NCBI GenBank assembly: GCA_947625755.1
Contig: CANQPJ010000004.1
Coordinates: forward strand, 58,501-122,500
Direction of reading: 5' to 3'
Length of the DNA stretch: 64,000 nt
Source of the DNA: an uncultured Lachnospiraceae bacterium
Lineage (GTDB): Bacteria > Bacillota > Clostridia > Lachnospirales > Lachnospiraceae
How positions within the stretch are numbered: the first letter of the stretch is position 1; the number at the start of each line of letters is the position of its first letter. This document shows positions 16,107-25,971 of this stretch, in pieces. The translations under genes were made by a program, and so were the position numbers. The notes beneath the pieces are model-generated. The model was not told the DNA's origin, did not search any database, and saw only the letters and a list, made by a program, of their open reading frames with translations.

Positions 16107-16679
16107 ATGAAAAAAAATTTTTTGATGGTTATAATGGTTGCCGGAATGTCATTGATGTTATTTGCCTGTGGAAGTGATGCAAATACAGAGACTACATCCC
16201 AGACCGCAACAGAGAAAACAACAGAGTTGAGCGCCACAACACAAGAAGTTACAACCGTGGAGGAGACTACAAAAAAGAAAAAGAATAAAAAGAAAAAAGA
16301 AGAGACAACGCAGGAAACAACAACTGCGCCGGAGACGACAACACAGACTCCTACCACAGAAGCCGTTACAAAAAAAGCAAAAAAGACAACAAAGAAAAAA
16401 TCAAAGACAACAAAGAAAAAGTCAAAAAAAGTTACAAAGAAGACTGCAAAAAATACAAAGAAAGCATCAGAGTCAAATACTTCAAGCAAGTCAACCGCCA
16501 AGAAGTATGTAGGTAAATCGATTGATTCTCTGGTAGCGGCTGTAGGAAAATACAAAACCAGTGAGAAAGCACCAAGCTGTCTTTATGAAGGAGAAAAGGA
16601 CGGTCTTTTCTACTGGAAAGATTTTACAGTATCAGCACATACGAAAAAGGGTAAATGGATTATTGACAGCGTAAATTAG
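16107..16679 (+). CDS. Thr/Lys-rich lipoprotein
   Basis: A 190-residue lipoprotein with signal peptide MKKNFLMVIMVAGMSLMLF and lipobox LFAC at Cys21. Residues 25-120 are low-complexity: threonine/glutamate-rich (ETTSQTATEKTTE) and then lysine-rich blocks (KKKNKKKKEE, KKKSKTTKKKSKK). Such a segment would extend through the wall and bind acidic polymers. The C-terminal 60 residues (YVGKSIDSLVAAVGKYKTSE to the end) form a small compact domain I do not recognise. The last Cys (PSCLYEG) is single. The gene sits in the MBOAT operon, 22 bp after the DHHW gene and 10 bp before the next, which suggests a shared role at the cell surface. Confidence 0.75.
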   Translation: MKKNFLMVIMVAGMSLMLFACGSDANTETTSQTATEKTTELSATTQEVTTVEETTKKKKNKKKKEETTQETTTAPETTTQTPTTEAVTKKAKKTTKKKSKTTKKKSKKVTKKTAKNTKKASESNTSSKSTAKKYVGKSIDSLVAAVGKYKTSEKAPSCLYEGEKDGLFYWKDFTVSAHTKKGKWIIDSVN

Positions 16680-16689
16680 GAGGAAACAA

Positions 16690-17772
16690 ATGAAACAGAA
16701 CATGTTAAGGCTCATCGGAAGTATCACAGTGCTGACATTGTGCATTTTAATATCGGCGGCATCTTATAAGGTTCATGCCGAGGAAGTGACAGCAGGTGCG
16801 CCGGAAACAGGAGGGGAAGCATATACTACAGAGCAGTCCGAGCCGGAAGAAAGCACGACAGCTCCTGAAACTACCACAACAGTTTCTGAAACTACTCCGG
16901 AAGCAACATCTACTCCGACAGATGATAAACCATCTGCAGGGAAAAAGGAAAATGGCAAATGGGTTAAATCCAAAAAAGGATATAAATACAGATATAGTAA
17001 TGGAAAATATGCAGGGTATGGAATCATTACCGTAAAGAAATCAAAGTATTTTATCAATAAAAAAGGCTATAGAACCAAAGGAATTATTACTTATAAAGGG
17101 GTAAAATATTACTTTTCAAAGAAAAGCGGAAAGATGTATACCGGCAAAAAAATTATTACTTATAAGAAAAATAAGTATTATGTTGTAAAAGGAAAAGTTG
17201 CTGTCGGACTCAAAAAAATAAAAAAGAAATATTATTATTTTTCCAAAAAAACAGGAAAAATGAAAAAAAATAAACTAATTAAAGTAAAAAATACTTATTA
17301 CTATTTTGGAAAATCCGGAAAGGGCGTTAAAAAAACGGCTGCACAGGCATATGCTATTAAACTGATAGAAAGATTATGCAGTAAGAAAGACTCGAGTCAG
17401 GAAAAACTCCGAAAAGGATTTTTATATATGGTTCGTAATTACTATTATGCCATAAAACCGGGATTCGTTGCACCCGCAAGCTCCACGTGGGTTGAAAGTT
17501 TTGCGTATAATATTTATACAACCCATTCAGGAAGATGCTATAGTTTTGCAGCAGCTTTTGGAGTTTATGCCAGAGAAGTAGGATATACAGCAAAAGTTAT
17601 CAATGCTTCAACGCATGGAATTAACGGTGGCTATGTTCCACATGCATGGGTTGAGGTTATACAGGGCGGTTATACATATATCTATGATCCGGAACTGGCA
17701 TATCAGACCGGAAATGTAAGTTCTTATTATAAGCGCACATATGCTTCAACAGGGGCAAGGTATCGAAAATAA
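16690..17772 (+). CDS. Secreted wall-binding-repeat protein with transglutaminase-like domain
   Basis: A 360-residue secreted protein: signal peptide (residues 1-30, ending VHA), a Thr/Pro/Glu-rich linker, then about six short Lys/Tyr-rich repeats (YFINKKGYRTKGI, YYFSKKSGKMYTGKK and so on). These resemble glucan- or choline-binding wall repeats in which tryptophan is replaced by lysine and tyrosine. The C-terminal part is transglutaminase-like, with the expected triad: Cys in GRCYSFA, His in PHAWVEV and Asp in YIYDPEL. Family members act as proteases or cross-linking enzymes at the cell surface. It is the last gene of the MBOAT operon (AGGAGG site, 10 bp after the lipoprotein). The repeats' charge suggests binding to an acidic wall polymer. 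Confidence 0.82.
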   Translation: MKQNMLRLIGSITVLTLCILISAASYKVHAEEVTAGAPETGGEAYTTEQSEPEESTTAPETTTTVSETTPEATSTPTDDKPSAGKKENGKWVKSKKGYKYRYSNGKYAGYGIITVKKSKYFINKKGYRTKGIITYKGVKYYFSKKSGKMYTGKKIITYKKNKYYVVKGKVAVGLKKIKKKYYYFSKKTGKMKKNKLIKVKNTYYYFGKSGKGVKKTAAQAYAIKLIERLCSKKDSSQEKLRKGFLYMVRNYYYAIKPGFVAPASSTWVESFAYNIYTTHSGRCYSFAAAFGVYAREVGYTAKVINASTHGINGGYVPHAWVEVIQGGYTYIYDPELAYQTGNVSSYYKRTYASTGARYRK

Positions 17773-17787
17773 TGTATGATTTTCTAA

Positions 17788-17838
17788 TTAATGTTAAGAA
17801 TAATAACAAGAAAAAAATGGTTATTATCATAACATTAA
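17788..17838 (+). promoter_or_regulatory. Leader hairpin abutting the ribosome site of the PTS gene
   Basis: TTAATGTTA (17788-17796) pairs perfectly with TAACATTAA (17830-17838), and ATAATAAC (17800-17807) with GTTATTAT (17820-17827), around an A-rich loop. The right arm ends at the AAGGAG ribosome site (17837-17842). This could be an RNA antiterminator-type or translational control hairpin, as known for sugar PTS genes, or an operator in DNA. There is no T-run. Confidence 0.45.
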
Positions 17839-17848
17839 GGAGAATTAT

Positions 17849-20029
17849 ATGAAAGATAAAATATTTGGCGTTTTACAGAGAGTTGGAAGAAGTTTTATGC
17901 TTCCAATTGCCATATTACCGGTGGCAGGTTTGCTGTTGGGAATTGGCGGTTCATTTACCAATGAAACAACGTTGAAAACTTATGGATTAGAAAACATTAT
18001 GGGAAGCGGAACAATATTTCATGCAATTTTTCAGGTAATGAATGATGCAGGAAATATTGTTTTTGCTAATTTACCCATTTTGTTTGCAATTGGAGTGGCT
18101 ATTGGTATGGCAAAGAAAGAGAAAGAAGTTGCTGCTCTTTCTTCCGTAATTGCATTCTTTATTATGCATGCCTCCATAAGTGCTCTTATTACCATAAACG
18201 GTGGACCGGAGAATATGCTGCAGGGCGCCGTGGCAGATGTGTGCGGTATTACTTCACTTCAAATGGGAGTATTCGGCGGCATTATTGTAGGTCTTGGAAC
18301 AGCAGCCCTTCATAATCGGTTTTATAAGATTGAGCTGCCACAGGTATTGTCTTTTTTTGGAGGAACCAGATTTGTTCCGATTATCAGCGCACTGGTATAT
18401 ACACTGGTTGGAATTGCGATGTTCTTTATCTGGCCGGCTGTACAGGCAGGAATTAACGCTGTAGGAGATGTGGTTTTAAATTCCGGATATGTTGGAACAT
18501 GGGTTTATGGTTTTATGGAACGTTTATTGATTCCATTTGGACTTCACCATGTATTTTATATTCCGTTCTGGCAGACTGCCGTAGGCGGAACAATGGAAGT
18601 TGGAGGCAAATTAATTGAAGGTGCGCAGAATATCTTCTTTGCCCAACTGGCAGATCCTACGGTAAAGGAATTTGCAGTGTCTGCAACAAGATTTATGTCA
18701 GGTAAATTCCCATTGATGATATTTGGTCTGCCCGGAGCTGCGCTTGCAATGTATCGGACAGCACAGCCGGGAAAAAGAAAATTAGTATCCGGTCTACTGT
18801 TATCAGCAGCACTCACTTCGATGCTGACCGGTATCACCGAACCATTAGAGTTTACATTTTTATTTGTAGCCCCTTTATTATATGGTATTCACTGTGTATT
18901 TGCAGGTCTTGCCTATGCTCTGATGCATTTTTTTGGCGTAGGAGTGGGAATGACATTCTCGGGCGGACTTATTGACCTGTTCCTGTTTGGTATCTTACAG
19001 GGCAATGCGAAAACACACTGGATATGGGTGGTAGTTGTAGGTATTTTCTATTTTATTGTGTACTACTTCTTATTCAGTTTCTTAATTAAAAAGCTGAACC
19101 TTAGAACACCGGGAAGATTTGACGAAGACGAAGTAAAACTTTATGGTAGAAGTGATGTGGAAGCAAAAAAACAGGCAGATGCAAATGTGCCTGTTGTGGA
19201 TGAAATATCTGCCGGTATCTGCGAGGGATTAGGCGGAAAAGAAAATATTTCCGATGTAGACTGTTGTGCTACAAGACTGCGAATTACAGTTCATGATTCT
19301 ACGCTGGTTAATGATTCCAGATTGAGGCTCACGGGAGCATCCGGTGTAGTGCATAAGGGAAATGGCGTACAGATTATTTATGGACCAAAGGTTACGGTCA
19401 TTAAATCAAACCTTGAGGATTATCTGGAAACACAACCGGCGAGACAAAAGCAGACCGGAAAAAATATAGAAAGACAAACAGATACCGAAAAAAGACAAGA
19501 GCATCAGAAATTACAAAAAAGCAGTGAGGAAAAAGACGAAAAGAAGCAGGATAACAGAAAAATCCGGGAAACAATTATGATTGCAAGTCCTATTACCGGA
19601 ACAGCGGATGAATTGGAAAATGCACCGGATGAAGCATTTGCCGGAAAGATGATGGGTGATGGCGCCATTGTGACGCCGAAAGAACCGATTGTTATGGCTC
19701 CGGCAGATGGAGTGATAAGTTTTGTTTTTGATACAAAACATGCTGTAGGAATTCATACAGATTCAGGGCTTGACATCATTATCCATGTGGGAATTGATAC
19801 AGTAAAACTGAATGGAAAAGGATTTGAAGTTTATGTCAGGGAAGGAGATATTGTAAAAAAAGGTGACAATATTATGAAATTAGATTTGAAATATCTAAAT
19901 AGTAATGCACCTTCCATGGTATCACCGGTACTCTGTACGGAAATGAAGGACAACCAGCGGATACGTTTGCTGACAAAAGGTGAAATTCATGCAGGAGAAG
20001 AATTGTTTGCAGTAGACATCTTTGAATAA
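17849..20029 (+). CDS. PTS permease EIICBA, glucose / N-acetylglucosamine family
   Basis: A 726-residue three-domain phosphotransferase permease. It imports a sugar, probably glucose or GlcNAc, and phosphorylates it. EIIC (about 1-420) has ten membrane segments and the start GVLQRVGRSFMLPIAILPVAGLL. EIIB (about 450-525) carries the phospho-cysteine in CATRLR, Cys473. A long charged linker (530-570, many Lys/Glu/Gln) precedes EIIA (about 575-726) with the phospho-His646 in IIHVGIDTV. All three catalytic parts are intact. The gene stands alone between the envelope operon and an exporter, with a structured leader and a terminator. Exact sugar specificity cannot be read from the sequence. Confidence 0.92.
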   Translation: MKDKIFGVLQRVGRSFMLPIAILPVAGLLLGIGGSFTNETTLKTYGLENIMGSGTIFHAIFQVMNDAGNIVFANLPILFAIGVAIGMAKKEKEVAALSSVIAFFIMHASISALITINGGPENMLQGAVADVCGITSLQMGVFGGIIVGLGTAALHNRFYKIELPQVLSFFGGTRFVPIISALVYTLVGIAMFFIWPAVQAGINAVGDVVLNSGYVGTWVYGFMERLLIPFGLHHVFYIPFWQTAVGGTMEVGGKLIEGAQNIFFAQLADPTVKEFAVSATRFMSGKFPLMIFGLPGAALAMYRTAQPGKRKLVSGLLLSAALTSMLTGITEPLEFTFLFVAPLLYGIHCVFAGLAYALMHFFGVGVGMTFSGGLIDLFLFGILQGNAKTHWIWVVVVGIFYFIVYYFLFSFLIKKLNLRTPGRFDEDEVKLYGRSDVEAKKQADANVPVVDEISAGICEGLGGKENISDVDCCATRLRITVHDSTLVNDSRLRLTGASGVVHKGNGVQIIYGPKVTVIKSNLEDYLETQPARQKQTGKNIERQTDTEKRQEHQKLQKSSEEKDEKKQDNRKIRETIMIASPITGTADELENAPDEAFAGKMMGDGAIVTPKEPIVMAPADGVISFVFDTKHAVGIHTDSGLDIIIHVGIDTVKLNGKGFEVYVREGDIVKKGDNIMKLDLKYLNSNAPSMVSPVLCTEMKDNQRIRLLTKGEIHAGEELFAVDIFE

Positions 20030-20124
20030 ATCATTCACCACTCCTTATATCACAGTGTCATAGGGAGGAAAATATTAAAAAAGTGTTAAGCGTTTGAAAA
20101 ATATCATAATTTATATTGATTATT

Positions 20125-20166
20125 GATACCCTGTCTTTTAAAATAGATAGGGTATCTTATTTATTT
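20125..20166 (+). terminator. Terminator after the PTS gene
   Basis: GATACCCTGTCT and AGATAGGGTATC form a 12-bp stem with one G-U pair and an 8-base loop, followed by TTATTTATTTT. It ends just before the exporter gene. Confidence 0.75.
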
Positions 20167-20183
20167 TGAAAGGCAGAAAGGGA

Positions 20184-23100
20184 ATGACGAAGTTTTTTGT
20201 TAAAAAGCCGTTTTTTGTTGTAGTAGCGGTTATTATTATATTAATCATAGGTGGAGTAAGTCTTAGCAATATGAACACAGACTTAATGCCGGATATGGAA
20301 GTCCCATATATGATGGTAATTACAACAGAACCGGGAGCGTCGCCGAATAAGGTTGAGAGTGATGTCACCAAACCTTTAGAAAGTGCTCTGGGTACTGTTA
20401 GTGGTGTGGAAAATATCATTAGCCGTTCTGCCAATAATTACAGCATGGTTATGATAGAGTTTGTGGATGACATAGATATGAATTCGGCATTGGTTCGCGT
20501 ATCCAAGGTGATTGATACTACGGAACTGCCGGAGGAATGTGGGAAACCAAACCTGATGGAAGTCAGCATGGATATGATGGCTACCATGTATGTAGGGGTC
20601 GATTATAAAGGAAAGGATATTAAAGAACTTTCAGATTTTACTACAAAAACGCTTAAACCATATATTGAAAGACAGGGTGGTGTTGCAAGTATTACCGCCA
20701 TGGGGCTGACTACAGATTCTATTGAAGTAAAGCTGAATCAGGATAAAATAGATAAAATTAATGACAGAATATTAGGAAAAACAAACAGCAGACTTGCTGA
20801 TGCCAGCGCCCAGATTGAGGAAGCAGAGCAGAAAATCCAAAAGGGAGAAGAGCAGTTAAACATTCAGAAGAGTCAGTTAGAAAATCAACAGAAAAGTACA
20901 AATAAACAGCTGGCAGATGCTCAGGTAAAACTGGAGCAGGCACAGATGACAAAGGCTGCCTATGAGGCAAACCTAAATAGTTTAAAGGCAAGCCAAAGTG
21001 CTTTACAGGCGGAACAGAAAGCGTATAAAGACGCCAAACTGGAAGAGGCATATAAAAAGGCAGATAAAATGTTTGAAACATTTCATAGCCAGATGGGGAC
21101 GGTGGCAAAACTTGCGGGAGTTACCATTCCGGACAGCGTAGAAGATGCCGTCAATCATAAAGAAATATTTAATGATTTTATTCAGTGGATTAAAAAACTC
21201 GGATATGAAGAACAGGTAAAGAATATTTCCTATGAAAATTTACAGAAGATGCATAATGCAGTAAAAATCCGTATGCCGCAAATTAATACGGAGCTGGCAA
21301 ATCTCAAAATAAAAATAGCAGCAGCAGAGGCAGTAGTCAGCAAGATTAACAAACAAATGGAGGGGATGGATGACAAACAGTCCACAGCTATTGCAGGAGG
21401 TTATTCTGCGGCTGCAGGATTTGGAGCAGGTCAGGCACAGATGTCCTCCGCCCGCTCACAATTAGAAAAATCAAAACAGGAATTGGAAGAATCCAAAGAT
21501 AAGTTAAAGGATTCCAGAGAAGCAGCCATTGAGAATGCCAATATAGATGCATTGCTTTCTCTTGATACTTTGTCTCAATTAATATATGCACAAAACTTTT
21601 CTATGCCGGCGGGATATATAGATGATAAAGAGGATAACCAGTGGCTGGTAGATATAGGAGACAGTTATACAAATAAAAAGCAGTTATCTTCCATGGTTTT
21701 AACAAAGGTGCCGGGAATAGGAAAAATAAAACTGTCAGATGTAGCGGATGTAACTATCGTGGACAATGCAGGTGAGAGCTATTCCAAGATTGATGGCAAT
21801 CCGGCAGTTCTTCTGGCAATTTATAAATCCAGTACAGCGAATACGAGCGCAGTAGCTGATAATGTTTCCGAGGCAATGAAAGAATTAGAAGATAAGTATA
21901 ATGGACTTTCCTGCACTTCGTTAATGGATCAGAGCGATTATATTAATATCATAGTTAAAACCGTGCTGCAGAGTATGTTACTCGGCGCCATTCTTGCAAT
22001 ACTTGTACTGGCGCTGTTTTTAAAGGATGTGAAACCTACGCTTATTGTGGCGTTCAGTATTCCTTTTAGTGTACTGTTTGCCATTATTATCATGTATTTT
22101 ACAGGTATTACTTTAAATGTGATGTCTCTGGCAGGCTTGTGCCTTGGTATCGGAATGCTGGTGGATAATTCCATTGTAGTAATGGAAAATATCTACAGAT
22201 TAAAAAATATGGGAGTTTCTGCACCCCGCGCGGCAGTGCAGGGAACAAAGCAGGTGGCAGCTCCTATTATTGCATCTACCCTCACAACCATTTGTGTATT
22301 TTTCCCAATGGTATATATCACGGGGACTGTCAGTGATTTGCTGATTCCGTTTGCGTTTACAATGACATATACACTGATGGCATCATTGATTGTTGCCCTG
22401 ACTGTTGTTCCAACCATAGGGGCATCTGTTTTAAAAGATGCAAAAGAAAAACAGCATAAGATATTTGATAAAGTGAAAGAAACCTATGGAACTGTACTGG
22501 AAAAATGTTTACGCCATAAATCAATTTCACTGCTTGTTGCCATTGTACTGTTGGCAATCTGTGTTTTTCAGGTATTCAGAACAGGACTGGTTATGATGGA
22601 TGATATGGTTAGTAATCATATTTCTGTCAGTCTGGAAATGGAAGAGGATACCGACAAAGACAGTGCCTACAAGACCGCTGATAAAGTAATGGAAGCTATA
22701 ATGAAGGCAGATGGTGTAAAAAAAGTAGGCGCAATGGATGGAAATGCAGGAGTTTCTTCCGGACTTACGGGCAATGCTACAGATTACTACAGCAATTTTA
22801 CATTTCAGGTGATTGCAGATGATGATATGTCTACAACAAATGATTATAAAAAGATAATAAAGAATATAGAGCAAAATACAAAGAACATTAAATGTAAGGA
22901 ACTAAACGTATCTTCTTCTGCCTTTGGCGGGATGAGCAGAATGATGAGTCAGGGTTTAGAGGTTCGTGTGTATGGAGAAAATCAGCAGAAGCTTATAGAA
23001 ATCAGCAAGGATGTTATGAAGATGATGTCCGGGATAGATGGAACGCAGAATGTGGATAATGGGATTGCAGATGATGATAAACAGCTTCATTTAACGATTG

Positions 23101-24140
23101 ATAAAAATAAAGCGGCAGAATACGGACTGACAGTAGTGCAAATCTATCAACAGATGTCAGAAAAAATAACGACTGAGAAGACTTCCATATCGCTCACATC
23201 AGGCAACAGGGAGTATAATGTAAATATCGTGAATGATAACAACAAACCCGCTTATGAAAATCTTTTAAAAACAACAATTAAGGCAACGACAAAAGATAGT
23301 AATGGAAATGATGTAACAAAAAAATATAAATTATCCAAGTTTGCAAAGGTAACAGAGCAGGAAGCCTTAAAACAGATTTCCAGAGAAAATCAGGCAGATT
23401 ATATATCCATTACAGCAGAAGTAAAAGAGGGATATAATGCAACGCTGCTTTCCAGAGACCTTGAGAAAAAACTGAATACATATAAGATACCGTCAGGATA
23501 CACAGCGGAAATTCAGGGAGAGTCTGAACAGGTAATGGAAATGGTAAACCAGCTGCTTCTTGCATTGCTATTAGGATTCTTTTTAGTATATCTGGTTATG
23601 GTGGCACAATTCCAGAGCCTGTTATCACCATTTATTATTATATTTACCATTCCATTGGCATTTACAGGCGGTATGATTGGACTTATGATATTCGGTCAGC
23701 AGATTTCTGCCATGGCGCTGATGGGATTTATGATACTGATGGGTACGGTAGTTAATAATGGTATTGTGTTTGTTGATTATGTCAATAAGTTGAGAATTAA
23801 AGGGGTAGAAAAACGGACAGCATTGATAGCTGCCGGAAAGACACGTATGCGTCCGATTTTTATGACAGCCATTACAACCATTTTGTCTATGAGCGTTATG
23901 GTATTTTCACAGGATGCAGGGAATGCAATGCAAAAAAGCATGGCAATTGTAGTAAGTTTCGGGCTTCTCTATGCCACATTTATGACATTGTTTATTGTAC
24001 CTGTTCTCTATGATATTCTATACCGCAAACGACCAAAAGTGATAGATGTGGGTGATGACAATTTAGACGAGGTGCCGGATGAGACCGCAGATTTACTGAA
24101 AGAATTGGAGAAGCCTGATTCGGACATTAGTGTACTGTGA
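20184..24140 (+). CDS. RND-family exporter with large coiled-coil insertion
   Basis: A 1318-residue resistance-nodulation-division transporter. The usual two halves are visible, each with one N-terminal helix, an external loop and a block of membrane helices. GLCLGIGMLVDNSIVVMENI has the TM4 Asp of the proton relay. Residues about 200-450, in the first external loop, are strongly coiled-coil (QIEEAEQKIQKGEEQLNIQK and further heptads), which makes the protein about 270 residues longer than AcrB-type pumps. No membrane fusion protein is adjacent. In a Gram-positive cell this could export lipids, peptides or drugs across the membrane and wall. The ATG at 20184 is preferred over a TTG at 20166 that has no ribosome site. 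Confidence 0.85.
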   Translation: MTKFFVKKPFFVVVAVIIILIIGGVSLSNMNTDLMPDMEVPYMMVITTEPGASPNKVESDVTKPLESALGTVSGVENIISRSANNYSMVMIEFVDDIDMNSALVRVSKVIDTTELPEECGKPNLMEVSMDMMATMYVGVDYKGKDIKELSDFTTKTLKPYIERQGGVASITAMGLTTDSIEVKLNQDKIDKINDRILGKTNSRLADASAQIEEAEQKIQKGEEQLNIQKSQLENQQKSTNKQLADAQVKLEQAQMTKAAYEANLNSLKASQSALQAEQKAYKDAKLEEAYKKADKMFETFHSQMGTVAKLAGVTIPDSVEDAVNHKEIFNDFIQWIKKLGYEEQVKNISYENLQKMHNAVKIRMPQINTELANLKIKIAAAEAVVSKINKQMEGMDDKQSTAIAGGYSAAAGFGAGQAQMSSARSQLEKSKQELEESKDKLKDSREAAIENANIDALLSLDTLSQLIYAQNFSMPAGYIDDKEDNQWLVDIGDSYTNKKQLSSMVLTKVPGIGKIKLSDVADVTIVDNAGESYSKIDGNPAVLLAIYKSSTANTSAVADNVSEAMKELEDKYNGLSCTSLMDQSDYINIIVKTVLQSMLLGAILAILVLALFLKDVKPTLIVAFSIPFSVLFAIIIMYFTGITLNVMSLAGLCLGIGMLVDNSIVVMENIYRLKNMGVSAPRAAVQGTKQVAAPIIASTLTTICVFFPMVYITGTVSDLLIPFAFTMTYTLMASLIVALTVVPTIGASVLKDAKEKQHKIFDKVKETYGTVLEKCLRHKSISLLVAIVLLAICVFQVFRTGLVMMDDMVSNHISVSLEMEEDTDKDSAYKTADKVMEAIMKADGVKKVGAMDGNAGVSSGLTGNATDYYSNFTFQVIADDDMSTTNDYKKIIKNIEQNTKNIKCKELNVSSSAFGGMSRMMSQGLEVRVYGENQQKLIEISKDVMKMMSGIDGTQNVDNGIADDDKQLHLTIDKNKAAEYGLTVVQIYQQMSEKITTEKTSISLTSGNREYNVNIVNDNNKPAYENLLKTTIKATTKDSNGNDVTKKYKLSKFAKVTEQEALKQISRENQADYISITAEVKEGYNATLLSRDLEKKLNTYKIPSGYTAEIQGESEQVMEMVNQLLLALLLGFFLVYLVMVAQFQSLLSPFIIIFTIPLAFTGGMIGLMIFGQQISAMALMGFMILMGTVVNNGIVFVDYVNKLRIKGVEKRTALIAAGKTRMRPIFMTAITTILSMSVMVFSQDAGNAMQKSMAIVVSFGLLYATFMTLFIVPVLYDILYRKRPKVIDVGDDNLDEVPDETADLLKELEKPDSDISVL

Positions 24141-24174
24141 TAGAATAAATTTGTTGTAAAAAGGAGGAGACAGA

Positions 24175-25035
24175 ATGTTATCACTAATCATTGAAATACT
24201 GAAAGTGATTTTTTTAGGAATTGTAGAGGGGATTACAGAGTGGCTGCCAATCAGCAGTACAGGACATATGCTTCTGGTAGATGAATTTATACAGCTGAAT
24301 GCCAGCGAAGAGTTTAAGGAAATGTTTTTTTTCGTAATCCAGCTGGGAGCAATCCTTGCGGTTGTTGCTATGTTCTGGAATAAAATGTGGCCCTTCAAAA
24401 AGAAAGGAACAGACGACGGGATTCATCCGGTTAATTCTGTGATAAAAAAAGATATTATTAATCTCTGGTTTAAAGTAGTAGTGGCGTGTATTCCGGGTGC
24501 TGTTGTCACAATACTGTTTGATGATTATATTGAAAAGTATCTGCATACTCCCGTAGTTATTGCGCTTACTTTAATCTTCTATGGTATTGCATTTATTATT
24601 ATTGAAAGATGGAATAAAAAACGGACATCAAAAGTGTCGAGTTTAACAGACATTACATATAAGACTGCATTTCTTATCGGGTTATTTCAGGTATTATCTA
24701 TTATTCCCGGAACTTCACGCTCCGGTGCCACTATCATTGGCGCATTATTAATTGGTGTATCCAGAGTTGCGGCGGCTGAATTTACGTTTTTCCTTGCCGT
24801 ACCTGTTATGTTTGGTATGAGTGCGTTAAAAATGTTAAAATTGGGATTTGCGATGAGTCCGGAAGAATTCTTTTTGTTAATTATTGGAATGGTTGTAGCC
24901 TTCTTTGTTTCCGTATTGGTTATTAAGTTTCTGATGGATTATATTAAAAAGCATGATTTTCAGGTGTTTGGATGGTACAGAATTATTCTTGGAATTTTAG
25001 TTCTGATATATTTTATAGGGGTTAATAATTTTTAA
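24175..25035 (+). CDS. uppP: Undecaprenyl-diphosphatase UppP (BacA)
   Basis: A 286-residue polytopic membrane enzyme that dephosphorylates undecaprenyl diphosphate so that the lipid carrier of wall synthesis can be reused. Overproduction gives bacitracin resistance. Both active-site signatures are present: EGITEWLPISSTGHM at residues 18-32 and PGTSRSGATIIGALLIGVSR in the second half. Length fits the family. It starts 34 bp after the exporter gene behind AAAGGAGGA and may be co-transcribed with it; a link to antibiotic tolerance is plausible but inferred. Confidence 0.95.
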   Translation: MLSLIIEILKVIFLGIVEGITEWLPISSTGHMLLVDEFIQLNASEEFKEMFFFVIQLGAILAVVAMFWNKMWPFKKKGTDDGIHPVNSVIKKDIINLWFKVVVACIPGAVVTILFDDYIEKYLHTPVVIALTLIFYGIAFIIIERWNKKRTSKVSSLTDITYKTAFLIGLFQVLSIIPGTSRSGATIIGALLIGVSRVAAAEFTFFLAVPVMFGMSALKMLKLGFAMSPEEFFLLIIGMVVAFFVSVLVIKFLMDYIKKHDFQVFGWYRIILGILVLIYFIGVNNF

Positions 25036-25180
25036 AAATTTTTTGTGAATTATATTAAGTGTGATGTATTTCACTATACTGTTTTCAGAGATTTGCTCTG
25101 TATATTATCATGAATAGAGTATGAATATAATAAGACCCACAGGAGAAAATAAAATTTATAAGAGGGTTCAGGGGAGATAC

Positions 25181-25948
25181 ATGATAGAAAATAAAAATAG
25201 TTGTTCCGGGGCAGTAAATATTACAGATACAAAATATCAAAAAAAGGATAGCGATTGTAAACAGGACAAGGCTGCAATCCGTAGAAGGCGGATTATCAGT
25301 ATTGCAGGACTGATTATATTTTTAGCGCTTTCTGCTGCCATATCCCTGCCCGTTTTAAAATATCTAAAAGAACCTGACACGTTTCAAGAATTGGTTGCAG
25401 GTTTTGGCATGTGGGGATGGCTGGTATGTATTGGTGCCATGGCGTTACAAATTATTATAGCGATTATTCCCGGCGGAGCCATTGAAATTGGCGCCGGATA
25501 TGCTTTTGGAACAGTGGAAGCGACCATACTTTGTACGATTGGTTCAATTATAGGATGCACGATTGTCTATTGGCTTGTAAAAGCCTTTGGAATAAAATTT
25601 GTTGAAGCATTCTTCCCTATAGAAAAAATACAGAATCTGAAATTTTTACAAAATGGGAAAAAACGTGATATTTTTGCATTTATTATATTCTTAATTCCCG
25701 GAATGCCAAAGGATTTAATATCATATTTTATGGGATTTACAAATATAAAATTGTCCAGATGGCTGGTAATATCCACAACAGCAAGATTACCGGCAGTTAT
25801 TGTTTCAGCTATGGGCGGTCATGCATTGGGAAAAGGTCAGTATTTGGCAGCTTTGATTGTACTGGCTGTGATTGTGGGTATCAGCATTATCGGAACCATC
25901 GGATACAAAATATTATGCAAAAATCATAATAAAAAAGAAAAGAAATAG
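25181..25948 (+). CDS. TVP38/TMEM64-family membrane protein
   Basis: A 255-residue membrane protein of the TVP38/TMEM64 (DedA-like, SNARE-associated) family, thought to include lipid or solute transporters/scramblases. A charged N-terminal 45 residues precede a first membrane helix; the central re-entrant motif is visible as IPGGAIEIGAGYAFG and later LIPGMPKDLISYFMG, the conserved GxPKD-type loop. The ATG at 25181 has GGGGAGA upstream; the frame opens 20 codons earlier without a good site. The start of the protein (KNSCSGAVNITDTKYQ) is poorly conserved. Function in this organism is unknown. A repeat element begins 23 bp after the stop. Confidence 0.8.
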   Translation: MIENKNSCSGAVNITDTKYQKKDSDCKQDKAAIRRRRIISIAGLIIFLALSAAISLPVLKYLKEPDTFQELVAGFGMWGWLVCIGAMALQIIIAIIPGGAIEIGAGYAFGTVEATILCTIGSIIGCTIVYWLVKAFGIKFVEAFFPIEKIQNLKFLQNGKKRDIFAFIIFLIPGMPKDLISYFMGFTNIKLSRWLVISTTARLPAVIVSAMGGHALGKGQYLAALIVLAVIVGISIIGTIGYKILCKNHNKKEKK

Positions 25949-25971
25949 AACATCGGATTTTATCGGGATAT

